Notes under the pieces: model-generated
Database searches by the model: none
What the model saw: only the letters and a program-made list of their open reading frames with translations
Told to the model about the DNA's origin: nothing
Made by a program: the position numbers and the translations under genes
Assembly (NCBI GenBank): GCA_016741915.1
Contig: JACVCS010000016.1
Location: 1 to 56,063, forward strand
Origin: Phycisphaerales bacterium
GTDB lineage: Bacteria; Planctomycetota; Phycisphaerae; Phycisphaerales; UBA1924
Direction of reading: 5' to 3'
Length of the DNA stretch: 56,063 nt
Part shown: positions 18,733-25,896 of the stretch, in pieces
How the letters are laid out: each line of letters begins with the position of its first letter
How positions within the stretch are numbered: position 1 is the stretch's first letter

Positions 18733-18760
18733 TTTTGATTTCGCGATGGGGGGGTATATT
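18733..18760 (+). promoter_or_regulatory. Candidate sigma-70-type promoter of csrA
   Basis: TTTTGA (18733-18738) and TATATT (18755-18760) are separated by 16 bases, an acceptable match to a housekeeping promoter. It would give a 5' leader of about 50 bases before csrA. In such GC-rich DNA a TATATT box is notable. Confidence 0.45.
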
Positions 18761-18801
18761 CGCAGCGACGGCGTATCGTCGCCACGCGGTTTTCGCGTCG
18801 G

Positions 18802-18814
18802 GGACAGGAGGTCC
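18802..18814 (+). promoter_or_regulatory. Candidate CsrA-binding hairpin over the csrA ribosome-binding site
   Basis: GGAC (18802-18805) can pair with GTCC (18811-18814), exposing AGGAG (18806-18810) in the loop. The loop GGA and flanks (ACAGGAGG) resemble the CsrA consensus ACARGGAUGU. The same bases form the Shine-Dalgarno AGGAGG (18806-18811), 8 bases before the csrA ATG. CsrA bound here should block its own translation, as known in E. coli. Confidence 0.5.
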
Positions 18815-18819
18815 GAGTC

Positions 18820-19131
18820 ATGTTGGTCATCACCAGGCGGGAAGGGGAAGAAATCGTCATCGGCGATCCGAAGAACCCCATCGGGGTTGTTCGCATTGCT
18901 TCGATCCGAGGCGACCGCGTCCGCGTCGCCCTCGACTTCCCGCGCGAGGTGCAGGTCCACCGCCGGGAGATCGCCGACCAGATCGGCGGCACCGCCCCGG
19001 ACTCCGCGAACGCCGAGGCCTCACCCGCAACCGGATCCAACGGCGCTATCGCGAGCGCGAACCTGAACGACCAGATCGTCACCCGCGACGTGATCGGCTC
19101 GATCAAGCCCAAAATCGCCGCCGGTCGGTGA
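18820..19131 (+). CDS. csrA: Carbon storage regulator CsrA with C-terminal extension
   Basis: A 103-residue CsrA/RsmA RNA-binding protein. The family core occupies about 1-65: MLVITRREGEEI at the start with Arg6, and the second RNA-binding edge with Arg48 in VHRREI. Relative to the E. coli protein it has a four-residue insertion (around DPKNP, 16-20) and an extra tail of about 38 residues rich in Ala, Ser and Asn. CsrA dimers bind GGA motifs near ribosome-binding sites and repress or stabilise target mRNAs. A good ribosome-binding site AGGAGG lies 8 bases upstream, inside a hairpin that may be an autoregulatory site. The flagellar anti-CsrA protein FliW is not encoded in the window. Confidence 0.94.
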   Translation: MLVITRREGEEIVIGDPKNPIGVVRIASIRGDRVRVALDFPREVQVHRREIADQIGGTAPDSANAEASPATGSNGAIASANLNDQIVTRDVIGSIKPKIAAGR

Positions 19132-19204
19132 GTTCGTTGGTTCCTTGATCCGCGCCGCGATGGCCCGCAAGTTCGAAAAAACTTGACAATCACGAGCAAA
19201 AACG

Positions 19205-19238
19205 AACAGGCCCGAGCGTGACGCCCGGGCCTGTTTTC
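19205..19238. terminator. Bidirectional terminator between csrA and ndk
   Basis: AACAGGCCCG (19205-19214) pairs perfectly with CGGGCCTGTT (19226-19235), with T-rich flanks on the plus strand (TTTTC). It sits between convergent csrA and ndk and can serve both. Confidence 0.85.
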
Positions 19239-19275
19239 ATTTCTGTGTCGATTCGATCTCAGCAATCGGGGACGA

Positions 19276-19746
19276 TCACTCGGGCTTGCCGCCGGACATG
19301 TCGTAGACCCAGCAGTCGCCGTCACGCTTCCAGTCGAGGACTTCGCCCGGGGCGAAGAAGAGCTTCAGCTCGCGCTCGGCGGCCTCGGGGCTGTCGCTGC
19401 CGTGGATCAGGTTGAAGGAGTTGCTGACGCCGAAGTCACCGCGGATGGTCCCGGCGGCGGCCTTGGACCCGAAGGTCGCGCCCATCATCGATCGGGCGAT
19501 CTCGATGGCCTTGTTGCCACGCAGGGCCAGCACGAGCACAGGCGATGAGGTCATGAACTTCACCAGCCCGGCATAGAAGGGCTTGGACTTGTGCGCCTCG
19601 TAGTGCGTCGAAGCGAGCTGGTCGCTGATCTTCATCAGCTTGGCGCCGACAACCTGCAGGCCCTTGTTCTCAAAGCGGGTGAGAATCTGCCCCATGATGC
19701 CACGCTGAACGGCGTCGGGCTTGAGGATGATCAGGGTCGTTTCCAT
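19276..19746 (-). CDS. ndk: Nucleoside diphosphate kinase
   Basis: A 156-residue Ndk of normal size. It transfers the gamma phosphate of ATP to nucleoside diphosphates through the phosphohistidine H115 in NLIHGSDSPEAAERE. Other family marks are the N-terminal TLIILKPDAVQRG and the NKAIEIARSMMGAT segment at about 78-91. The C-terminus ends with WVYDMSGGKPE. I chose the ATG at 19746; in-frame sequence further upstream is not conserved in character. It is convergent with csrA and divergent from the secreted protein gene at 20012. Confidence 0.97.
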   Translation of the reverse strand: METTLIILKPDAVQRGIMGQILTRFENKGLQVVGAKLMKISDQLASTHYEAHKSKPFYAGLVKFMTSSPVLVLALRGNKAIEIARSMMGATFGSKAAAGTIRGDFGVSNSFNLIHGSDSPEAAERELKLFFAPGEVLDWKRDGDCWVYDMSGGKPE

Positions 19747-19967
19747 GTCTTTGCTCCCAAAAGTCGTGAACTGATTGGATTCTGATCGGATCCTGCGAGC
19801 ATTCTCGCGGATGGGGCCAAGGATAGGCAAGGCCGCCGAACCGGGCTTTGGTTGCGTGCGTTTCCGCGTTCGTTCGTCGTTGCCCCTTGATTCGAGGCTT
19901 TTTTGTGACAAATCGGGAGATTTGCGGACACGTCCGAAAACTGGTGTATCTTTCGCCCGGAGTGTCA

Positions 19968-19981
19968 CCCGCGATCGCGGG
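19968..19981. promoter_or_regulatory. Perfect 14-base palindrome in the leader of a secreted-protein gene
   Basis: CCCGCGATCGCGGG is followed by a T-rich stretch and then the ribosome-binding site GGGAGG of the gene at 20012. It could be an operator or a leader hairpin. No further evidence is available. Confidence 0.35.
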
Positions 19982-20011
19982 CGTTTCTTTCTCGTTTGGG
20001 AGGATTTGAAG

Positions 20012-20590
20012 ATGAAAACGACTTTGGCCTTTGTGTGCGCTGCGGCTCTGTCTCAGGTCGCTTTCGCGCAGTCTGTCGTCAACGGCGACTTCTCGCTGGA
20101 AGTGCCCGGCAACTCCACCGGCAACGGTTGGACCGGGTTCTCGAACGACGGCGCGGGCGGTTGGCGGAGCAGCGGGGGCAACCCCGGCGGCTACTTCATC
20201 ATGAACGATGGCGGTGCCAGCGCCACCGATCCGTCGATCTCGCAGACGATCAACGGTTTTGTCCCCGGTGGTCTGTATCGCCTCACCGGCGACTTCGCCT
20301 CGTGGATCGTCAGCAACGCGCCGTTCGGTGGCGCTTCGTTCGCCGTGGACATCAACGGCACGCAGGTTTTCACGGGTCTTGCCGGCACGCTGCAGGAGTG
20401 GCGGTCGTTCCAGGTCGACTTCACCGCGCCGGACACCGGGATCGTGACGATCCGCTTCCGTGCGGAGATCAACGGCACGGACAATGACTTCGCGATCGAC
20501 AACATCGCGGTGGCCGCGATTCCCACACCCGCGACGGGTGCCGGTCTGCTGGGCTTGTCGCTGCTGGCGATGGGTCGCCGTAGGCGCTGA
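20012..20590 (+). CDS. Secreted protein with PEP-CTERM-like C-terminus
   Basis: A 192-residue protein. A signal peptide (1-20, ending VAFAQ) is followed by NGDFSLEVPG, typical of DUF642/CBM-like beta-sandwich proteins that bind carbohydrate. The body is Gly-, Ser- and Thr-rich with beta-strand alternation and a FRAEINGTDNDFAIDNI segment near the end. The C-terminus has PTPATG, a hydrophobic helix (about 172-187) and RRRR, a PEP-CTERM-like sorting signal with P-T-P-A in place of P-E-P. Such proteins are processed by an exosortase and placed on the cell surface or released; no exosortase is encoded here. The ATG has GGGAGG 9 bases upstream. Confidence 0.85.
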   Translation: MKTTLAFVCAAALSQVAFAQSVVNGDFSLEVPGNSTGNGWTGFSNDGAGGWRSSGGNPGGYFIMNDGGASATDPSISQTINGFVPGGLYRLTGDFASWIVSNAPFGGASFAVDINGTQVFTGLAGTLQEWRSFQVDFTAPDTGIVTIRFRAEINGTDNDFAIDNIAVAAIPTPATGAGLLGLSLLAMGRRRR

Positions 20591-20637
20591 GCGACGGTTC
20601 GCGGGTGCGAACGCTTTCCGACATGTCAACTTCCACT

Positions 20638-20666
20638 CCGCCCGTTGCTTGCGACGGGCGGTTTTC
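20638..20666 (+). terminator. Terminator of the PEP-CTERM-like protein gene
   Basis: CCGCCCGT (20638-20645) pairs with ACGGGCGG (20654-20661) and is followed by TTTT. It is 48 bases past the stop and before the convergent photolyase gene. Confidence 0.88.
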
Positions 20667-20698
20667 TGTTGCAAGGTCGGTGTCGGATTTGAACGCTA

Positions 20699-22291
20699 CT
20701 AAACGCCCTGGTCCAGCCGCTCGATCAGTTGTGCTCGGCGTTCGTGCATGGCCTTGAGCTCGGCGGGTGGTACGCGGTCGAGGTTTTTGAGCATCATGCT
20801 CATGCGTGGGTTTCGGTTGAACTCCGCCCTGTGCTGATCGAGGAACGTCCAGAAGAGGGTGTTGAAGGGGCAGGCCCGTTCGCCCAGGCGTAGTTTCGGG
20901 TCATAAGCGCACCCGGCGCAGGCGTCGGTCATGCGGTCGATGTACGCCGCGGTTGAGACGTAGGGCTTGGTGCCCATCGTCGCACCGTCGGCGTGCAGGG
21001 CCATGCCGATGACGTTCGGCGCCATGACCCAGTCGTGGCTGTCGATGAACATCGACAGGAACCAGTCGTTGACGGCGTTGGGCTCAAGCCCCGCGAGGGC
21101 GGCGAAGTTTCCCAGCACCATGAGCCGCTGGATGTGGTGGTTGTAGGCGGTGTCGATTGCCTGCTTCACGCACCTGCGCACGCAGTTCATCTTCGTTCTG
21201 GCGGTCCAGAAAAACTCGGGCAGGGGCACGCTTGCGTTCAGGGCGTTGCGCTGCAGATACTCGGGCATGAACGACCAGTAGATGCCGAAGACGTACTCGC
21301 GCCAGCCCAGAATCTGTCGGATGAACCCCTCGACGCAGTTCAGCGGCGCGTGCCCCTGCTGGTGGGCTTTCTCGGCGGCTTTGATGATTTCCATCGGCGT
21401 GAGCAGACCCAGATTCAGCGGGGCCGAGATCAGCGCGTGGTCCATCGTCGGATGGCTTGCGAGCATGACGTCCTGGTAATCGCCAAACCGCGGCAGGCGG
21501 TGCTCGACAAAGTGCTTCAGCACCTTCAACGCCTGCTCACGCGTGACGGGCAGATCGAACGATTCAATCTCGAACGCGCCGGGGTGTTTCGGAAAATGGC
21601 GTTGCACGTCGCGGTGCGCGGCTTGGGTGATCTCGTTGGCTTGAAAGCCCGGTCGCTTGGGGGCGAAGAGCTTTTCGCTGAGTTCGCGAGCCGCGGCTTT
21701 GGCGGTCTTGCGGTTCTCCTTGTCGAAGTTCCACGCACCGCCCACGGGCTCTTCGCCCTGCATCAGCACGTTGTGCTCGCGGCGCATGCGCCGGTAGAAG
21801 TGCTCCATCACGGGGGACTTGAGCTTGGTTGCCCAGGCTTTGAACAACCGCCGATCGGTGAGCATGAGCCCGCGGGGCTCGATGATGATCTCGATATCGA
21901 GCAGCGCCGGCAGCGTCTGCACCCAAGCCAGCGTGTGATGGTCGTTCGGGTCGGTCAGCAGGAGCGTGCGTTGACCGGTGCGTTTCTTCCAGTCACGAAT
22001 GGCCGAGAGCGAATCGCGGTACGGCGAATCGCCCAGCGTGTACTGATGCACCTCGCGGCCGGACTCGCGGAGGCGCTGGGCAAAGTGCCGCTGCGCGGAG
22101 ACGATGTACGTCAATCGACGGTGATGGAACGGCAGTGCCGCGAAGGTCTTGCGTGATTCAATGATGAGCACCGGCGCGTGGGGATGATCTTTCAACAGCG
22201 GCAGGTCTTCGCTGAGGTGATCTTCGAGCAGCCAGACGGTTGCGGGCCGCTCACTCAGGCCGGGCTTGGTCGTCGTGTTGCGTCGTGCCAT
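20699..22291 (-). CDS. FeS-type bacterial cryptochrome/photolyase (deoxyribodipyrimidine photolyase-related)
   Basis: A 530-residue flavoprotein of the FeS-BCP/CryPro group (PhrB-like, prokaryotic (6-4) photolyases). The N-terminal half is a Rossmann-like antenna domain that starts VWLLEDHLSEDLP. The C-terminal half is the helical FAD domain with NCVEGFIRQILGWREY, typical of this group. Cysteines for a 4Fe-4S cluster are present: the cluster region ACAGCAYDPKLRLGERACPF near residues 455-474 plus an upstream Cys (RRCVKQA). It should repair UV lesions using light, or act as a photoreceptor. I chose the ATG at 22291. It is divergent from the FAD monooxygenase gene with an 83-base gap. Confidence 0.9.
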   Translation of the reverse strand: MARRNTTTKPGLSERPATVWLLEDHLSEDLPLLKDHPHAPVLIIESRKTFAALPFHHRRLTYIVSAQRHFAQRLRESGREVHQYTLGDSPYRDSLSAIRDWKKRTGQRTLLLTDPNDHHTLAWVQTLPALLDIEIIIEPRGLMLTDRRLFKAWATKLKSPVMEHFYRRMRREHNVLMQGEEPVGGAWNFDKENRKTAKAAARELSEKLFAPKRPGFQANEITQAAHRDVQRHFPKHPGAFEIESFDLPVTREQALKVLKHFVEHRLPRFGDYQDVMLASHPTMDHALISAPLNLGLLTPMEIIKAAEKAHQQGHAPLNCVEGFIRQILGWREYVFGIYWSFMPEYLQRNALNASVPLPEFFWTARTKMNCVRRCVKQAIDTAYNHHIQRLMVLGNFAALAGLEPNAVNDWFLSMFIDSHDWVMAPNVIGMALHADGATMGTKPYVSTAAYIDRMTDACAGCAYDPKLRLGERACPFNTLFWTFLDQHRAEFNRNPRMSMMLKNLDRVPPAELKAMHERRAQLIERLDQGV

Positions 22292-22374
22292 CGGTGTGAG
22301 CGTATGCGGAGATGGGACGTTCGTGCGAGCGCATGCCGAGGGCGCGGGTTCTACGAACTCGGTACGCTGCACAT

Positions 22375-23571
22375 ATGCGCATCGGTGTGGTCGGCTGCGG
22401 CACGGCGGGACAGGCGGCGGCGATCCATCTCGCCCGCGCCGGTCACCACGTCACCGTCTTCGAACGCACGCCAACCCTCGGCCCGGTTGGCGCGGGGATC
22501 CTTCTTCAACCGACGGGGTTGCGCGTGCTCAACGAGCTCGGCGTCGGCGATGAGATCGCTCGGCTCTCGTCGCCCGTGCACCGCCTGTCAGGGCTGAACC
22601 AGCGTGGACGCACGGTGCTCGATGTGCGGTACAGCGACCGCGAGCCGGGGCTCTTCGGGTTGGGCGTGCACCGAGGTTCGCTCTTCTCCACGCTGCTCGA
22701 TCGCATGAACCAACTGCGGATCGAGATTTGGACTGACGTTGACGTTCGCTCGTATACGCAGCCGCGGCGCGGGGTGGTTGAAATCTTCGACGACGCGCAA
22801 CGCTCGCTCGGACACTTCGAGCTGGTCATCATCGGCGACGGCGCACGCTCGTCGCTGCGGGCTCAGTCGGGGTTGGTGCGGCGGGCCACGCGGTATCCGT
22901 GGGGGGCGATGTGGTTTGTCGCGACTGACCCTGACGAACAGTTCTCGGGTGTCCTGCAGCAGTACTACCACGGCACCAGGGGCATGGTCGGCTTTCTGCC
23001 CTCCGGGCGATCGGCGGTCGATTCGCCCAGCACCGTGAGTGTTTTTCTTTCGGTGCGAATCGACGAGGCGGGGGTGATCCGTCAGCGCGGGCTGGGTGAG
23101 TTTGCTCGCCGTGTTCGTGCGCTCACCGACCGGGCCGAGACGGTGCTGAGCCAGATCAGCGACATCGCGCAGGTGATCACGGCGAGCTATCACGACGTGG
23201 TTTTGAGCCGAGTGTTCGATGGGCGGGTGGTCTTTCTGGGTGATGCGGCCCACGCGATGAGCCCTCAGCTTGGTCAGGGTGCAAACCTGGCGCTGATGGA
23301 CGCGAGCGAACTGGCGAAGCAGCTTGCCGAGGTGAGCGATGTGGATGTGGCGATCGAACGCTATGACCGTGCCCGGCGGGCGAACGTGCGGTATTACCAG
23401 CGGGTTTCGCGGTGGTTGACCCCGGTCTTTCAGTCGGGGTTGACGCCTGTGGGCGTGGTGCGTGATGCGCTCATGGGCCCGATGAGCCGAGCGCCGATCT
23501 TCAGATCGCTGATGCTCGACAGCTTGGTGGGGATCAAGACGGGGTTGATGCCTTGGTCGGTCATGCGCTGA
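22375..23571 (+). CDS. FAD-dependent monooxygenase (UbiH/salicylate-hydroxylase type)
   Basis: A 398-residue class A flavoprotein hydroxylase. The Rossmann motif GCGTAGQAAAIHLARAG starts at residue 7 and is followed by the acidic FER end. The FAD-ribityl motif GDAAHAMSPQLGQGANLALMDA is near residues 285-306. The middle contains the DG-type motif (VIIGDGARSSLR, about 155-166). Such enzymes hydroxylate aromatic or polyprenyl ring substrates with NAD(P)H and O2; the substrate here is unknown. Neighbouring homogentisate dioxygenase hints at aromatic metabolism, but the two genes are on opposite strands. Its end overlaps the end of the small gene at 23561 by 11 bases. Confidence 0.88.
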   Translation: MRIGVVGCGTAGQAAAIHLARAGHHVTVFERTPTLGPVGAGILLQPTGLRVLNELGVGDEIARLSSPVHRLSGLNQRGRTVLDVRYSDREPGLFGLGVHRGSLFSTLLDRMNQLRIEIWTDVDVRSYTQPRRGVVEIFDDAQRSLGHFELVIIGDGARSSLRAQSGLVRRATRYPWGAMWFVATDPDEQFSGVLQQYYHGTRGMVGFLPSGRSAVDSPSTVSVFLSVRIDEAGVIRQRGLGEFARRVRALTDRAETVLSQISDIAQVITASYHDVVLSRVFDGRVVFLGDAAHAMSPQLGQGANLALMDASELAKQLAEVSDVDVAIERYDRARRANVRYYQRVSRWLTPVFQSGLTPVGVVRDALMGPMSRAPIFRSLMLDSLVGIKTGLMPWSVMR

Positions 23572-23827
23572 GCTTGCCGACGAGCTCGCCCAGAGCCTTG
23601 ATGTTCTTCGCACCGGCGATCTTCTCGATCGTCGCGGGTTCGACGGCGAGCTTCTCCATGTACTCGCGGGCGCGGGCCCAGAGTTTGCCCGCGGCTTTCT
23701 CGTCGGTGCAGATCGCCAAATCGCTGGTGATTTCCAGAAGTTTGGTCACGTGGATGCCGCCTTTGTGCTCGTAGAACCGGCGGACGATGCCCTGCTGGTA
23801 CTTGCTGAGGTGCTGGCCTTTGGCCAT
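23561..23827 (-). CDS. Small conserved protein of planctomycete type, unknown function
   Basis: An 88-residue basic protein beginning MAKGQHLSKYQQGIVRRFYEH. The N-terminal SKYQQGIVRRFYEHKGG and the helical body (KLLEITSDLAICTDEKAAGKLWARAREYMEKL) resemble small proteins that I recall from other planctomycetes without known role. The helix pattern could suit nucleic-acid or protein binding, but this is inference. The ATG at 23827 has a GTGAG-like stretch upstream but no strong ribosome-binding site. The 3' end overlaps the convergent FAD monooxygenase gene by 11 bases. Confidence 0.78.
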   Translation of the reverse strand: MAKGQHLSKYQQGIVRRFYEHKGGIHVTKLLEITSDLAICTDEKAAGKLWARAREYMEKLAVEPATIEKIAGAKNIKALGELVGKLSA

Positions 23828-23870
23828 GGTGAGTCGCTCCGATCGATGGTCCGTCATTGAGACGCGCAAA

Positions 23871-23905
23871 CAAAAAACCCCGGCCGACTGTTCGTCAACC
23901 GGGGG
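23871..23905 (-). terminator. Terminator of the homogentisate dioxygenase gene
   Basis: On the minus strand, CCGGGG/CCCCGG pair with an inner GAC/GTC stem, and the hairpin is followed by TTTTTT. It lies 25 bases past the hmgA stop and 44 bases before the next minus-strand gene. Confidence 0.85.
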
Positions 23906-23929
23906 AGCGTATTCAGGAAACAAGCACGT

Positions 23930-25624
23930 TCAACGCTTCTTGCCCGCGGGTTTGGTCATTGCTTTGACTTCTGCCCGTGCGCCGTTGAGCTTGGTGGTTG
24001 AGCCGTTCTTCTTCGCGTGCCCGTTGCTGCCGTTGGCGTGCACGCCGTTGGAGCTCGCTTGTGCGGGAGCGGTGGCCGGTGCCGGCGGATTCGGCGCCCA
24101 CGTGTTCGCACCGCTCCCCGCGGCGGGCGCGGTGGGCGAGAGTGCGAAGGCCGGCGGGCGGTTGTCGCCGCCGAAGTCGACCATCTCGCCGAACTTGGCC
24201 TTGATCTTCTTGCCCTTGATCTTGCCCTGCACGAAGTTGCCGCCGACGGGCTGGTTGGCCTTCAGGCGCGGGAAGTGCTCACCCTCCCATGAGGCGGGGT
24301 ATTTGATGTCTTCGAGTTCCAGGGCCGCCTTGGTGGGGAAGAGCGGGCGGAAGGTGTCGCACATCACCGCGAGCTCGCCCGTGTAGGCGTGCTGCATGGA
24401 GGCTTCGATCGTGCCGGGGTGCGGGCCGTGGGGGATGCCCTGCGGGTGGAGCGTGAGCGAGCCGACCTCTATGCCCTTGCGCGAGCCGAAGTTGCCCTCG
24501 ACGTAGTAGAGGACTTCGTCGCTGTCGATATTGCTGTGGTTGTACGGCACCTTGATCGCGTGCGGGTGCCAGTCGAGCATGCGCGGGCAGAACGAACAGA
24601 TCACGAAGTTGTGCGCCTCGAAGGTCTGATGGATCGGCGGGGGCATGTGCAGCTTGCCGGTGATGGGGGCGAAGTCTTCGATGTTGAAGATGTAGGGGTA
24701 ATAGCAGCCGTCCCAACCGATGATGTCCAGCGGGTGGTAGTGGAAGACGTACGAGTGCATGCGGTCGCGGGCTTTGACGCGGACTTCGAACTCGCCGTAC
24801 TGCTCGACGAACATGGGCATGCCGCTCTCGGGCTCGTTGACGGGCAGGCGGAGGTCGCGCTCGCAGTATGGCGCGTGCTCAAGGAACTGACCGGTGGCTT
24901 TGCTGACGTATCGCGGCGGCGGAGCGATGTGGCTCCCGTTGGTCGTCTCGATGAGCAGGTACTTGCCCAGCGGCATCTGCTCGCGGGTCCAGTTCTCCGG
25001 TGCGCCGGCGGGTCGCCAGGCGTCGTCGCCCTTGCCCTTCTTGGATTTGTTTTTCGTCTTGCCGCTGAAGATCTCCTCGGCTGTTGCACCGGGCTCGTCC
25101 CAGGTCATTTTGTAGATGATGCCCTTGGGGATGATGATGTAGTCCTTGGGCCCGAAGCGCAGTGCCCCGAGCATCGTGTGGCAGACGCCCGAGCCGAAGT
25201 GGACGAAGATGCACTCATCGCCCTGCCCGTTCTTGTAGAAGTAGTCCATCTGCTCGACGGGCTTGCACACGGCCATTTCGACGTCGCTGTTGCCGAAGAG
25301 CACCACGCGTCCGGAGATGGTGTCGCCGTGGGGCTTGACGCCCTGCGCGGCGCGGGTCCCCTGGGGGGCGAAGCCGTTCATGCCCATGCCGCTTTTGACG
25401 TGGCGCATGCGCATGGTGTCGACTTCGACGAACTCGGCCTTGGTGGAGTAGAGGGTCTTCCAGCCGTAGACCTGCGTGGGCGGGTTGATGTGGTACATCG
25501 TGCTGGAGGGCCCGACGAACCCTTCGGTGCCGAAGAGCTCTTCGGAGTAGAGGACGCCGTCGGGTCGACGGAACTGCACGTGGCGCTTTTTCGGGAGCGT
25601 GCCGAGTCGGTAATAGTGAGCCAT
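23930..25624 (-). CDS. hmgA: Homogentisate 1,2-dioxygenase
   Basis: A 564-residue non-heme iron cupin enzyme that opens homogentisate to maleylacetoacetate in tyrosine breakdown. Recognisable marks are the N-terminal HYYRLGTLPKKRHVQFR, the central HPLDIIGWDGCYYPY and the IPHGPHPG segment near the iron site. Catalytic-domain length (about 480) is larger than the 430-440 usual in proteobacteria. A further 80-90 residues at the C-terminus are low complexity (Ala, Pro, Asn, Gly, Lys) and end in GKKR. No fumarylacetoacetase, isomerase or HPPD gene is adjacent. A short Lys-rich insertion (TKNKSKKGKGDD, near 195-206) is also unusual. Other homogentisate dioxygenase-like cupins are the main alternative. 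Confidence 0.9.
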   Translation of the reverse strand: MAHYYRLGTLPKKRHVQFRRPDGVLYSEELFGTEGFVGPSSTMYHINPPTQVYGWKTLYSTKAEFVEVDTMRMRHVKSGMGMNGFAPQGTRAAQGVKPHGDTISGRVVLFGNSDVEMAVCKPVEQMDYFYKNGQGDECIFVHFGSGVCHTMLGALRFGPKDYIIIPKGIIYKMTWDEPGATAEEIFSGKTKNKSKKGKGDDAWRPAGAPENWTREQMPLGKYLLIETTNGSHIAPPPRYVSKATGQFLEHAPYCERDLRLPVNEPESGMPMFVEQYGEFEVRVKARDRMHSYVFHYHPLDIIGWDGCYYPYIFNIEDFAPITGKLHMPPPIHQTFEAHNFVICSFCPRMLDWHPHAIKVPYNHSNIDSDEVLYYVEGNFGSRKGIEVGSLTLHPQGIPHGPHPGTIEASMQHAYTGELAVMCDTFRPLFPTKAALELEDIKYPASWEGEHFPRLKANQPVGGNFVQGKIKGKKIKAKFGEMVDFGGDNRPPAFALSPTAPAAGSGANTWAPNPPAPATAPAQASSNGVHANGSNGHAKKNGSTTKLNGARAEVKAMTKPAGKKR

Positions 25625-25829
25625 GGTGGATCTCCAGAAGCCGTCAACCCCCGCCGCGACCCCACGTGAATTCCCGACAACCCGCCCCCGACCCTGACAG
25701 TTTAGTCAGGGATGGAGTAAGGGTGGTGAAGATGCGGCGAGGGAGGTGGCTGAGGTGAGAGCTTGATTGGGGGGTAGAAACGGGTATGCGGGCGACGACG
25801 TGGGAACGACTTCGTCGCGATCGCCATTG

Positions 25830-25861
25830 AAAAACACCGATCGTCGAAAGACGATCGGTGG
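25830..25861 (-). terminator. Terminator of the obg gene
   Basis: CACCGATCGTC / GACGATCGGTG form an 11-base stem with a GAAA/TTTC loop. On the minus strand it is followed by TTTTT. The flanks (GGTGGCACGGGT and TTGAGATTGA) resemble those of the hairpin at 46616. Confidence 0.85.
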
Positions 25862-25896
25862 CACGGGTTCCGGAAGGCTTGATTGAGATTGATCGA

